This document shows positions 17,238-28,571 of a DNA stretch of 64,000 nucleotides, one piece after another; position 1 is the first letter of the stretch, and every line of letters begins with the position of its first letter. Position numbers and translations under genes: made by a program. Source of the stretch: Acidobacteriota bacterium (lineage in GTDB: Bacteria > Acidobacteriota > Terriglobia > Terriglobales > Acidobacteriaceae); the NCBI GenBank assembly GCA_021818585.1, contig JAKATU010000085.1:1-64000 (forward strand). Direction: 5' to 3'. The notes under the pieces were generated by a model. The model was not told the DNA's origin and ran no database searches. It saw only the letters and a list, made by a program, of their open reading frames with translations.

Positions 17238-20200
17238 GTGAAAAAACTCTCCACACTTCTCGCCCTCGTCTTCTGCGCCATTTCACTCCCCTGCCTCGCA
17301 CAAAGCTCATCCCAAACCGCTCAGTCCACCATCAACTCCTCGGTCTTCGATCACGACCTCCACTGGCGGCTCATCGGTCCATTCCGCGGCGGACGCACTC
17401 GCGCCGTTTCCGGCGTTCCCTCCGAGCCTAACGTCTTCTACGTCGGCGCGGTCGACGGCGGCGTATGGAAAACCAACGACTACGGGCGCACCTGGCACCC
17501 CATCTTCGACCACGAACCCACCGGCTCCATCGGCGCGCTCGTCGTCTCGCCCTCCAACCCCAACATCATTTACGTCGGCAGCGGCGAAGGCCTGCTCCGT
17601 CCCGACCTCTCCATCGGCGACGGCATCTACAAGTCCACCAACGGCGGCAAAACCTGGGTCCACCTCGGCCTGCGCCACGGCCAGCAAATTTCGCAAATGG
17701 CCATTGACCCCCACAACCCCAACCGCGTCTTCGTCGCCGTCGCAGGCCATCCCTACGGACCCAATCCCCAGCGCGGCATCTTCCGAACACTCGACGGCGG
17801 CAAAACCTGGCAGAAAGTCCTCTACCTCAACCCGAATATCGGTGGCAACGACGTCCGCATCGACCCCAAAAACCCCAACATCGTTTACGCCGGCCTCTGG
17901 CAGGAGCGCCTCGGCCCATGGGAAAACGGCCAGTTCACCGGACCCGGCGGCGGCATCTACAAATCCACCGACGGCGGCGTCACATGGAAAAAGCTCTCCG
18001 GCGGCCTGCCCGATAACATCATTCAGGCCTACGTCGCCATCGCGCCCAGCCAGCCCAGCCGCCTGCTCGCCTCGGTCGCCATCGCCGGCCCCAATCCGAA
18101 CGATGTCCAGCTCTACCGCTCAGACGACGCTGGAGCAACCTGGCACACCATCACCAAAGACCCGCGCCCCAAAGAGCGCATCGGCGGCGGCGACCTGCCC
18201 ATGCCCGCTATCGACCCTCAAAACCCCAACATCTTCTACATGACCAGCATCGTCACCTGGAAGAGCACCGACGGCGGCCACACCTGGCACGCCTTGCGTG
18301 GCGCGCCTGGCGGCGATGACTACCAGAACATCTGGATCAACCCCACCAATCCCTCCATCATCTGCCTCGTCGGCGACCAGGGCGCGCTCGTCACCGTCAA
18401 CGGCGGCCAAACCTGGAGCTCCTGGTACAACCAGCCCACCGCGCAGATCTACCACGTCACCGCCGACAACTCCTTCCCCTACCGGCTCTGCGGCGGCCAG
18501 CAGGAGAGCGGTTCCGTTTGCATCCAGACCCGCGGCAACGACGGCGAAATCAACTTCCGCAACTGGCACCCCGTCGGCTCGGAAGAATACGGCTACGTCG
18601 CGCCCGATCCCCTCAACCCCAACATCGTATACGGCGGCAAGCTCACCAAGTGGTTCCGCAGCACCGGTCAGGTGCAAAACGTCCTCCCCAAACCCCTCCG
18701 CAATGACGGCTATCGCGCCATACGCACCGAGCCGGTCATGTTCTCACCCATCGACCCGCACCTGCTTTACTTCGCCGCCAACACCCTCTGGGTCACCAGC
18801 AACGGCGGAAATAGCTGGAAGCAGATCAGCCCCGACCTCTCGCGCAAAACCTGGCCCATCCCCTCCGTCGTCGGAATCTATAGCAAACAGCCCGCAGCGC
18901 AGCCCAAGGATCGCGGCGTCATCTACGCACTCGCGCCCTCGCCCCTTGAGCTCAACCGCATCTGGGCCGGCACGGACGACGGCCTCATCTGGCTCACCAC
19001 CGACGGCGGCAAGCACTGGAACAACGTCACCCCGCCCGAACTGAAGCCGTGGCAAAAGATCTCCATTCTTGACGCAGGCCACTTCCACCCCGGCACCGCC
19101 TACGCCGCCATCAACACCATCCGCCTCGAAGACCTGCACCCTTACATCTATCGCACCCACGACAGCGGCAAGACATGGACAAAAATCGTCAACGGCCTGC
19201 CCGACGACGAAGACGTCAACGTCGTCCGCGAGGATCCCAAAGTCCCCGGCCTGCTCTACTGCGGCACCGAGCGCAGTGTTTACGTCTCCTTTGACGACGG
19301 CGACCACTGGCAGCCGCTCCGCCTCAACCTGCCCGCCACCAGCATCCGCGACCTCATCATCAAAAACGACGACCTCGCCATCGCCACGCACGGCCGCGGC
19401 TTCTGGATCCTCGATGACATCACCCCGCTCCGCCAGTGGAAGACCATCGCCGGCTCCAAACCCGCGCTCATTCGCCCCGAGATGACCTGGCGCGTCCACT
19501 GGGACACCTACACCGACACCCCATGCAACCCGACGAACCAGCCGCGCCCAATCCGCCCGACGGAGCCATTCTCGATTACTGGCTGCCGCACAACGCGCAA
19601 GGCCCGGTCACGCTGCAAATCCTCGACACGCAGGGCCACCTGCTGCGCAGCTACTCCAGCGCCACGCCCCTGCCCAAACCCAACCCGATGCTGTCCATCC
19701 CCGCCTACTGGCTGCGCCCGGCGCAGCACCTTTCCGCCAAAGCCGGCCTGCATCGCTTCCTGTGGGATCTCCATCTGCAACCCGTAGCCGGTATTCCACC
19801 GCACTACCCCATCGCCGCCGTGCCGCACAACACCGCGCCCGCGCCCACATCGCCCTTCGCCATGCCCGGCATCTACACGGTCAGGCTCACGGTCGACGGC
19901 AAATCCTATACGCAACCGTTACTGTTACGAGAAGATCCCCGCGTCAAAACACCCATGGAAGGGCTCCAGGCGCAGTACAATCTTTCGCTCATCGCCTACC
20001 ATGATCTCCAGCACGTTCAGTCCGCCATCGAGCAGGCACAGAGCACCCTCCACGCCCACCCCAACCATGCACTGGCAGAGCTGCTCGGAGAAAACCCATC
20101 CTTCTCTGAAGGCCCGCGGGCCGGGCGCCAAACCCTCATCAGCATGCGCGGTACACTCTGGGGCATGCTTCGCGCCCTGCAGGGAGCCGACGTAGCGCCC

Positions 20201-20287
20201 ACGCAGCCGCAGTACGCCGCCGTCAATCGCCTGCATGAGCTGACAGACAAACTCCTCGCCAAAGCAAAGTCCCTCGGCGTGGAGTAG
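17238..20287 (+). pseudogene. VPS10/sortilin-like beta-propeller protein (copy B), frameshifted near the C-terminus
   Basis: This paralogue of the gene at 13908 starts at GTG 17238 with signal peptide KKLSTLLALVFCAISLPCLA. It carries about eleven Asp-boxes (TNDYGRTW, STNGGKTW, TLDGGKTW, STDGGVTW, SDDAGATW, STDGGHTW and others). Homology continues to DTYTDTP at about 19518, then switches frame: PDEPAAPNPPDGAILDYWLP, RFLWDLHLQPV and PGIYTVRLTVDGK, all matching copy A, are in the frame ending at 20287. The switch is at CCCC (19519-19522); one extra C would restore about 1016 codons. Unrepaired, the upstream frame runs to 19787 with an unrelated tail. It may be a pseudogene, a base-calling error or a phase-variable tract. 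Confidence 0.75.
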
Positions 20288-20292
20288 ACACC

Positions 20293-20329
20293 AAAAAAAT
20301 CGCGGGGCCAAGCTTGCGGACCCGCGATT
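20293..20329. terminator. Bidirectional rho-independent terminator
   Basis: AATCGCGGG (20298-20306) pairs with CCCGCGATT (20321-20329). On the minus strand the stem is followed by a T7 tract (complement of 20293-20299); on the plus strand by CATTTTG. It serves the convergent copy B and APC permease genes. Confidence 0.7.
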
Positions 20330-20340
20330 CATTTTGAAGT

Positions 20341-20388
20341 TGTCATCCCGGCCGGAATCCGCGAAGCGGATGGAGCGGAGGGATCTGC
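20341..20388. repeat. Dispersed intergenic repeat of the GTCATCCC...GGATCTGCA type
   Basis: The stretch begins GTCATCCCGGCCGGAATCCG and ends GGAGGGATCTGCA, with GAATCCGCGAAGCGGATG able to fold. Intergenic sequences of this general form are common as dispersed repeats in many genomes, including Acidobacteria. Only one copy is in this window, so the assignment rests on recall. Confidence 0.4.
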
Positions 20389-20414
20389 AGTTCTTCATGG
20401 CTGGCAAGAAATCC

Positions 20415-21851
20415 TTACCCCACCACCACCTTCTTCCGCTGTACCCAATAAACCGCTGCACCCGATCCAATCAGCACCGCCGTAGCCACCAGCACCTTCG
20501 ACACAGCCAGCACTTTATTCGTCTCTTCAGCCGATGGAATCAGCGAAAGCCCAATCGTAACCAAAGTGCTTACAAATCCCATCGCAGCCAGCGGAATCGC
20601 CGCCTTTGCCCCGCCCGGCACGCGCATCACGCCCTCGCCCACCGGCTTCCACTGCAGCTTGATCATCGCCGCGAACAGCGCAAGGTACGGAAGAAAGAGC
20701 GTAATCACCGTCATGCTCAGCAGCACGTCATACGCGCCGCGCACCGTCGTCCCCGCCTGGCTCAACACCGTCATCAGCATGCCCGCCACACCGTAGCACG
20801 CAATCGCTACCCACGGCGTGCGCCAGCGCGGATGCACCCAGCCAAGCGCCCGCGGCAAATAACGATCCATGCCGGCCACAAACGGCAACCGCGCCGTGGA
20901 CGTAATATTCGACGCCGCGCTGCCCATGGCTCCCAGCGTAATCAGCAGCCCCAGCACCACCGCGAACCACGGTACGCCATCCATCGCGCAAAGCACACGG
21001 ACTCCATTCGCCAGGCCATTCACGCCGCTCACCGCACTCGATGGCAGCGCCACCATGAGCGCCACCGTGCCCAGAATGTAGCACAAGGCCAGCACCACTC
21101 CGGCTGCCAGCAGCGCCTTCGGCACCGTCCGCCTCGCATCGCGAATCTCATCTCCCATTCCCGAGCCCGCCTCGCACCCGGCAAATGCAAAGAAGATCGA
21201 CGAAAGAAAAATCGCATTCTTCAGCGAGGGCCTCGGCACAATCGCGCTCGCCGTAAAGTGCGTTGCCGAACCATGATGCACATACGCCACCGCCGCCAGC
21301 ACAATCAGCGCCAGCACCGGCAGCCAGCTCCCAAAGGAAGCAATATTGTTCACCCACTTGCCCGCCACCGCGCTGCGAATGTTCACCAGCGTAATCACCA
21401 GCAGCCACAACACCGCAAAAGCCGCAAAGTATACGGGATCGTGAGCCAGCGCAGCTCCCTGCCCTTTGGTCGCCAGCAGCGCCGTTGCCGCTGCAAAGTA
21501 CAGCACTGACGGAAAATACGGCAGGTTCGCCATAAAGTACGCCCAGCCCACCACGAAACCAATGCCATCGCCAAAGGCTTCCCGCGCCCACACATACACG
21601 CCGCCCTCGTGCGGATAACGGCTCGTCAGTTCCATCACGCTAAAGGCCAAAGGCAGAAAAAACAGGCACAGCGCCGTCACCCACACCACCAGCGCGCTCG
21701 GGCCGGCAGCCGCCGCGGTCGCAATCCAGCGCAGGCTCAGCGTCACTACAATGTAGAAAAACGTCATGTCCCGGAAGGACAAAACGCGCTTCAGCCCGTG
21801 ATTATTCCTGCCGTCGGCAGCCGCCTTCACCTCATCCGCCATGCTCTTCAT
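20415..21851 (-). CDS. APC-family amino acid permease
   Basis: The 478-aa protein has about 12 hydrophobic segments and opens with LKRVLSFRDMTFFYIVVTLS, similar to amino acid/polyamine transporters of the APC superfamily. Other family marks are ELTSRYPHEGGVYVWAREAF in TM2-3, FFAFAGCEAGSGMGDEIRDA in the TM6 region, and SNITSTARLPFVAGMDRYLP later. The substrate is probably an amino acid or organic cation. The start is uncertain (ATGs at 21875, 21851 and 21842); all overlap the end of the PYROXD2-like gene, so the two are translationally coupled. Confidence 0.85.
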   Translation of the reverse strand: MKSMADEVKAAADGRNNHGLKRVLSFRDMTFFYIVVTLSLRWIATAAAAGPSALVVWVTALCLFFLPLAFSVMELTSRYPHEGGVYVWAREAFGDGIGFVVGWAYFMANLPYFPSVLYFAAATALLATKGQGAALAHDPVYFAAFAVLWLLVITLVNIRSAVAGKWVNNIASFGSWLPVLALIVLAAVAYVHHGSATHFTASAIVPRPSLKNAIFLSSIFFAFAGCEAGSGMGDEIRDARRTVPKALLAAGVVLALCYILGTVALMVALPSSAVSGVNGLANGVRVLCAMDGVPWFAVVLGLLITLGAMGSAASNITSTARLPFVAGMDRYLPRALGWVHPRWRTPWVAIACYGVAGMLMTVLSQAGTTVRGAYDVLLSMTVITLFLPYLALFAAMIKLQWKPVGEGVMRVPGGAKAAIPLAAMGFVSTLVTIGLSLIPSAEETNKVLAVSKVLVATAVLIGSGAAVYWVQRKKVVVG

Positions 21852-23427
21852 CCCCAAGCACGGCCATCGCCGCATTGCGCCCGTTGATCCCGATCACGCT
21901 CCCGCCCGGATGCGTGCACGCTCCGCACAAATACACGCCCGCCATCGGCGTCCGCGCCGCCAACCGCTTATCCCACATGTACGCCGGCAAACACTCGCCC
22001 TGGAAAATATGCCCGCCCGTCAACCCCACCTTCTGCTCAATGTCCGGAGGACCCATCACCTGCGCATCGATCACCGCGGCATCCATATTCGAGCAGAACC
22101 GCCCCAGCGACTTCACCGCCAGTTCCCTCACTTCTGCGCGCCGCTCCTCCCAAGTCCCATTTGTAAACGTATAAGGTACATATTGCGCAAACACGCTCAT
22201 GGTGTGCGTTCCCGGCGGACAAACGCTCGCATCATGCACGCTCTGCAGGTACACCTCGCACCACAAGTGCTCCGGCAGTTCGCCCCGCTTCGCCGCCGCA
22301 AATCCCACCTTCCACTCGTCCTTCGTCAGCGGCGCGTTGATCTGCCCATAGTGATGCGGCATGTCCAGTCCCGGCCGCGCCGTAAAGTTCGGCAACTCCC
22401 GCAAATGCACGTTCAGCTTCACCGTGCAGCCCTCTATCGGAACCCCCTCCGCCTGCGCGCGCCACTCTGCATCCGCCGCATTCCCCAGCATCGTGAGCGT
22501 CCGTTTCGGGTCGGCATTCGAAATCACCACACCCGCATGCATCCGCTCGCCACCCTCCAGCACCACGCCTTCGCCCGGCACAATCTGCGCCACCGGAACC
22601 CCCGCCGCAACCACAGCCCCGGCCTCGCGCGCCGCATCGCAAAAGTAGAAGGACACCATACCCATGCCGCCCTCCACATATCCCCACATCCCCGGCAATC
22701 CGCCCAGCCGCCCCGAAGCATGATGAAATCGAATCGACGCCGTCCCCGCATCGAACGGGCTCGCATTCGTCCCTATCACGCCCTGTCCCAGGTACGCGCA
22801 CTGCAGCCGCTCGTCCTTCAAATACCGCTCCACAAACTCCGCCATCGACCACTCAAACAGCAGACCGCGCGCCTCGTCATCCTTCCCCAGCCGATTCTCA
22901 ATCTCCTCCCGTGACGGCGCATCTCCAATCCACAAATCGCGCTCGCCCGCGGGCCGCAGTGCCTCGCGCGTCCGGGCAATCACCGCGTTCATCGCCTTCC
23001 ATCCCGCCACATCACCCGGAGCCAGCCTCGCTACCTCCGCCTCGCACGCCGCATCCTCATCCCAAAGCTGAATACTTTCCCCATCCAGAAACGGCACAAA
23101 CAATCCATTCACCGCAGGCGTCCACCTGAACCCCCGCGCCGCCAGACCCAGCTCCTCCGCCACCAGCGGATGCAGCAGCCCCGCCAGGTATGCGCACGGC
23201 GACATCTTCACACCTGGAAATGGCTCCTCAATCGTGCACGCCCCGCCAATCCGCGCCCGCGCCTCCAGCACCAGCACTTTTTTCCCCGCCCGCGCCAGAT
23301 ACGCGGCACACGCCAGCCCGTTATGCCCCGCGCCCACCACAATCGCATCCCAGCGCCGCCCCGCCAGTGCGCTCACCGGCTCCGGCAATCCCACCTCGCC
23401 CAGCACTTCCGCCGTCTTCGATCTCAT
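21832..23427 (-). CDS. FAD-dependent oxidoreductase, PYROXD2/phytoene-desaturase-like
   Basis: The 531-aa protein has an N-terminal dinucleotide fold (DAIVVGAGHNGLACAAYLAR, then KVLVLEARARIGGAC). A C-terminal FAD-contact motif, MAGVYLCGACTHPGGSVIGI then NGRNAA, is diagnostic of the CrtI/PYROXD2 superfamily. Length and the WGYVEGGMGMVSFYF segment fit PYROXD2-type enzymes rather than carotenoid desaturases. No carotenoid gene is nearby. It overlaps the APC permease gene downstream, suggesting that a transported compound may be its substrate. Substrate unknown. Confidence 0.82.
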   Translation of the reverse strand: MRSKTAEVLGEVGLPEPVSALAGRRWDAIVVGAGHNGLACAAYLARAGKKVLVLEARARIGGACTIEEPFPGVKMSPCAYLAGLLHPLVAEELGLAARGFRWTPAVNGLFVPFLDGESIQLWDEDAACEAEVARLAPGDVAGWKAMNAVIARTREALRPAGERDLWIGDAPSREEIENRLGKDDEARGLLFEWSMAEFVERYLKDERLQCAYLGQGVIGTNASPFDAGTASIRFHHASGRLGGLPGMWGYVEGGMGMVSFYFCDAAREAGAVVAAGVPVAQIVPGEGVVLEGGERMHAGVVISNADPKRTLTMLGNAADAEWRAQAEGVPIEGCTVKLNVHLRELPNFTARPGLDMPHHYGQINAPLTKDEWKVGFAAAKRGELPEHLWCEVYLQSVHDASVCPPGTHTMSVFAQYVPYTFTNGTWEERRAEVRELAVKSLGRFCSNMDAAVIDAQVMGPPDIEQKVGLTGGHIFQGECLPAYMWDKRLAARTPMAGVYLCGACTHPGGSVIGINGRNAAMAVLGDEEHGG

Positions 23428-23578
23428 CGAAAAGCTCCTGTCATCCCTGCGTCATTCCCCCCGTAAAACCCCACACCATCTTTCCGACCACTTTACGCTG
23501 AAAATCCACTCGCCCCACCCAAAATCGAGCCTTTTGTAACAGCGATTCGTTATCCTGTTCATAAGGAGATTCACCCCC

Positions 23579-24718
23579 ATGATGCCGATGCCTGTCCGCC
23601 GCGCTCTCCGGCGCTGGAACCGCCTCTACCGTGAGACGCGGCTCGTTGCGCTGTCCCTGCGCGAGAAGGACCATCCCGTCTTCGCCCACGTCGTCGTCAC
23701 CCGCCGCTGCAACCTCGACTGCGCCTACTGCAGCGAATACGACACCCACTCCAAGCCCGTGCCCATTGAGGAACTGCTGCGCCGCATCGACAAGCTGGCC
23801 GCCCTCGGCACCACCACCATCACCATCACCGGTGGCGAAACCCTCCTGCACCCCGATCTCGAACAGGCCATCGCCCGCATCCGCAGCTACAAGATGATCT
23901 GCGTCATGATCACCAACGGCTACCTGCTCTCCGTCGACCGCATCAAGAGCCTCAACCGCGCCGGCCTCGACCGCATGCAGATCAGCATCGACAACATCGA
24001 GCCGGACGACGTCTCCAAAAAAAGCCTCCGCATCCTCGACCTCCGCCTGCGCTGGCTGGCCGAGCACGCCGAGTTCCCCGTGCACATTCACTCCGTCGTC
24101 GGCGCCGGAACCACCAGGCCGGACGATGTGCTGATCATCCAGAAGCGCGCCAAAGAGCTCGGCCATCTCAGCACAGCGGGCATCGTGCACGACGAAACAG
24201 GCAAAATCATGGCCATCGATGCGGAAAGCCGCCGCGTCCTCAAGGAAGTCGAAGACAACACCCGCTCCGCCTTCTCCTTCGCGCGGCACAATCCCTGGCG
24301 CAAGAAATTACTCGCAGGCCAGCCGAACGACTGGCACTGCCCCGCCGGCGGACGCCATCTCTACATCTGCGAGTACGGCCTCGTCCACTACTGCATGGCG
24401 CAGCGCGGCTACCCCGCCATTCCGCTCGATCAGTACACCATCGAGGACTGCGTGCGCGAAGCCAAAAAGCCCAAACCCTGTGCGCCGTATTGCACCGTCT
24501 TCTGCGTGCACCGCATCGCATGGGTCGACCAGCTCCGCGAAAACCCCAACCAGGCGCTCGTCCAGCTCTTCCCGCCAGACGAAAACACCGGCGCATCCAC
24601 CATCCCCGCGCCCGTCCGCGTCCTGCAATCGCTCTTCAGCGGCTCAGCCGGCAAGACCCCGAGTCCTACAACCGTAGCCTTCCGCAAAGCCGCCATGCGC
24701 CTGCTCAAAATCAGCTAA
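23579..24718 (+). CDS. Radical SAM protein with C-terminal cysteine cluster
   Basis: The 379-aa protein contains the radical SAM triad CNLDCAYC near residue 42 and the SAM-binding ITGGETLLHPDLEQA. The C-terminal third has additional cysteines (WHCPAGGRHLYICEYGLVHYC, then KPCAPYCTVFCVHR) consistent with a SPASM/twitch-like auxiliary Fe-S cluster. It resembles peptide-modifying or lipid-modifying radical SAM enzymes, but no precursor-peptide gene or other partner is adjacent. It is a single-gene unit, divergent from the oxidoreductase and closed by a strong terminator. AAGGAG lies 6-11 nt before the first ATG (23579). Substrate unknown. Confidence 0.8.
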   Translation: MMPMPVRRALRRWNRLYRETRLVALSLREKDHPVFAHVVVTRRCNLDCAYCSEYDTHSKPVPIEELLRRIDKLAALGTTTITITGGETLLHPDLEQAIARIRSYKMICVMITNGYLLSVDRIKSLNRAGLDRMQISIDNIEPDDVSKKSLRILDLRLRWLAEHAEFPVHIHSVVGAGTTRPDDVLIIQKRAKELGHLSTAGIVHDETGKIMAIDAESRRVLKEVEDNTRSAFSFARHNPWRKKLLAGQPNDWHCPAGGRHLYICEYGLVHYCMAQRGYPAIPLDQYTIEDCVREAKKPKPCAPYCTVFCVHRIAWVDQLRENPNQALVQLFPPDENTGASTIPAPVRVLQSLFSGSAGKTPSPTTVAFRKAAMRLLKIS

Positions 24719-24737
24719 AGTTCCCCCCGCAAAATCA

Positions 24738-24774
24738 AAAATCCCACTCAGTCGCTCCTGAGTGGGATTTTATC
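24738..24774. terminator. Bidirectional rho-independent terminator
   Basis: AAAATCCCACTCAG (24738-24751) and CTGAGTGGGATTTT (24758-24771) form a perfect 14-bp stem with a TCGCTC loop. T-rich sequence follows on the plus strand and A-rich sequence precedes, so it can stop both the radical SAM transcript and the convergent sqd operon. Confidence 0.9.
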
Positions 24775-24818
24775 TTTAGCATTTGCGCCGAAGGCGCGTT
24801 CGCCCGTGCGGCCGGCAC

Positions 24819-26138
24819 TCAGCCAACCGCAGGCTCAACCTTCCGCTTGCCATTCCGTGTCGTCTCGGCCTCATGCCGCCGGTACGTCGCCCCGGAAATC
24901 TCCAGCCGCCCACAAATCGCCTCGGGCGTCTCGCCCATGGCAGCCGCTTCCCGGATCTCCACAGCCAGCCGCTCCTCGCGCAGCAGCACGCGCCGGTAAT
25001 AATCTTCCAGTTGCCGCGTCGCCGCCGACCATCCCCACTTCTCCGCATCCGCGCGCGCATTCACCCGCATCTGCGCATGGTGCTCCGGATGAGCCAGCAA
25101 CTGCTGCACGGCCTTCACATGACCCATCTCGTCCGTCGGATCATACAAGTGCCCCGTCACGCCATCCTGCACAATGTCCGCCGTGCCGCCAGCATTCGGA
25201 GTCACCACCGGGCATCCGGCCGCCATCGCCTCCAGCAGCACCAGTCCCAGCGTCTCGGTCCGAGAGGGCAGCAAAAACACATCCCCCGAAGCAAAGGCCG
25301 AAGCCAGATCCTCACCGCGCATAAAACCGGCGAAATACGTCGGCGTGCCCGCAAAATACTGTTCTAGTTTTTCTCTGTGAGGCCCATCGCCCACCAGCGC
25401 CAGCCGCAGCCCCGGAGTCGCCTCCAGCACATCCTTGCAGCGCTCGATTTCCTTCTCCGCCGAGAGCCGGCCAATGTATACCAGCAGCTTGTCCTCAGGA
25501 TGCCCCTGCGTCAGCCGCTCGCGCATCTCGCGGCTCGCCCGGCTCGGGTGGAACGTATTCGTATCCACGCCGCGCCGCCACAGTTGCACGCGCTGGATGC
25601 CATGCTCCTCCAGCTCGCCCTGCATCACGCTCGAGGTCGCCAGTGTCAGGTCCGCGCGATTGTACCCGCGCCGCATACCCCACCACATCAGCGGCTCCAG
25701 CTGGCCCAGCTTGTAATACTTCAAATATTTGGGAAGGTGCGTATGGTAGGAAACCACCAGCGGCTTCCGGTACCGCACCGCATAATAGAACGCTGAAACC
25801 GCCAGCACCGCCGGATTGATCGCATGAATCACATCCGGCTGGAACTCGTTCAGCGCAATCCCCACCGAAGGCCGCGGAATCGCCAGCTTCAGGTCAGGGT
25901 AAAGAGGAAAAGGGAATCCGGAGACGCCGGTCACCGGCGTCCCCTCAAAGTCCGTAATGCCCTTCGGCGCGATGATCATCACCTCGTGACCAAACTCGCG
26001 CAAGTGCCGAATCGTATGGCACAACCGCGTCACGATGCCGTCGATCTTAGGTAGAAAGGTTTCCGTCAGGATGGCGACGCGCATCGGCTTCGACGCGCTC
26101 AAATCCAAACTTTGAGCAGCGGACTCCCCTTCTTTCAA
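24819..26138 (-). CDS. sqdX: SQD2/SqdX-like sulfoquinovosyl-diacylglycerol synthase
   Basis: A GT4-family glycosyltransferase predicted to transfer sulfoquinovose from UDP-sulfoquinovose to diacylglycerol. Family features are MRVAILTETFLPKIDGIVTR at the N-terminus, VSYHTHLPKYLKYYKLG, LLVYIGRLSAEKEIE, and the acceptor EX7E motif in RTETLGLVLLEAMAAGCPVV. SQD2/SqdX is supported by the adjacent sqdB, 17 nt upstream. The C-terminal roughly 50 residues (EICGRLEISGATYRRHEAET region, helix-turn-helix-like, basic) are not typical of SqdX. The TTG at 26138 has GGGAGG at good spacing; an ATG at 26084 is the alternative start. Confidence 0.85.
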   Translation of the reverse strand: MKEGESAAQSLDLSASKPMRVAILTETFLPKIDGIVTRLCHTIRHLREFGHEVMIIAPKGITDFEGTPVTGVSGFPFPLYPDLKLAIPRPSVGIALNEFQPDVIHAINPAVLAVSAFYYAVRYRKPLVVSYHTHLPKYLKYYKLGQLEPLMWWGMRRGYNRADLTLATSSVMQGELEEHGIQRVQLWRRGVDTNTFHPSRASREMRERLTQGHPEDKLLVYIGRLSAEKEIERCKDVLEATPGLRLALVGDGPHREKLEQYFAGTPTYFAGFMRGEDLASAFASGDVFLLPSRTETLGLVLLEAMAAGCPVVTPNAGGTADIVQDGVTGHLYDPTDEMGHVKAVQQLLAHPEHHAQMRVNARADAEKWGWSAATRQLEDYYRRVLLREERLAVEIREAAAMGETPEAICGRLEISGATYRRHEAETTRNGKRKVEPAVG

Positions 26139-26155
26139 AACCTGCCTCCCAGTTC

Positions 26156-27650
<1,495 letters not shown>

Positions 27651-28571
27651 CTAGCTATCGGCTTGTTCAAGAGTCCGCAACGCCGCCAGCACCCCATCCA
27701 AAGCAGCTTCCCACCCCGCCAGCCGAACTCCGAACCGCTCATAAAGGGCCTCGTTCGACAGCACGGAATGCACAGGCCTCGTCGCCGGTGTCGGATACTC
27801 CGCCGTAGCAATCGCCTCCACCTCAGGCCGTCTGCCGCCCAGCAAATCCGCGCCGCGCTCAAAAATCGCCCGCGCAAATCCACACCAGGTCGTCGAACCG
27901 GCGCAGCTCATGTGGTACACCCCAGACCAGCCCCCGGACCATCTCCCCGACTCGCCGCTCAGCGCTTTTTCCACAGTCCCGCGCGTCGCATCCGCAATTT
28001 CCATCGAACTGGTCGGTGCGCCAAACTGGTCATCCACCACGCGCAACCGGTCCCGCTCGCGCCCCAGCCGCAGCATCGTCAGCAGAAAATTCTTGCCCTT
28101 CGGCCCATACACCCAGCTCGTACGGAAGATCAGATACCGCCCGCCTGCGTCCGCAATCGCCTGCTCACCGGCCAGCTTGCTCGCTCCGTACACGTTCAAA
28201 GGGCCGGTCGCATCGCCCTCCACCCACGGCTCCGCCTTGCTGCCGTCAAAAACATAATCCGTCGAATAATGCACGAGCAGAGCACCCAGCCGCCGCGCCT
28301 CGTCGGCCAGCACCCGCGGAGCTTCCGCGTTCACCGCAAACGCCGGCTCACGCTCCTGCTCGGCGCGATCCACCGCCGTACACGCCGCCGCGTTCAGAAT
28401 CACGTCCGGCCCCACGCCGCGCACCACTTCCCGCAGTTGCTCCGGGTCAGCCAGGTTCGCCTTGGCGCGGTCCAGGGCCACCAGCTCGCCCATGCCTGCA
28501 AAGCTCCGCTGCAGCTCCCGGCCAACCTGCCCTGCCGCACCCAGAATCAGCACACGCGGAGCACCGCTCAC
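27651..28571 (-). CDS. rfbD: dTDP-4-dehydrorhamnose reductase
   Basis: RfbD/RmlD reduces dTDP-4-keto-L-rhamnose to dTDP-L-rhamnose, the last step of the pathway. The 306-aa SDR protein has LILGAAGQVGRELQ for NAD(P)H binding, HYSTDYVFDGSKAEPW, and catalytic YGASKLAGEQ. It is the last gene of rfbBACD and overlaps rfbC by 4 nt (ATGA). Confidence 0.95.
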   Translation of the reverse strand: MSGAPRVLILGAAGQVGRELQRSFAGMGELVALDRAKANLADPEQLREVVRGVGPDVILNAAACTAVDRAEQEREPAFAVNAEAPRVLADEARRLGALLVHYSTDYVFDGSKAEPWVEGDATGPLNVYGASKLAGEQAIADAGGRYLIFRTSWVYGPKGKNFLLTMLRLGRERDRLRVVDDQFGAPTSSMEIADATRGTVEKALSGESGRWSGGWSGVYHMSCAGSTTWCGFARAIFERGADLLGGRRPEVEAIATAEYPTPATRPVHSVLSNEALYERFGVRLAGWEAALDGVLAALRTLEQADS

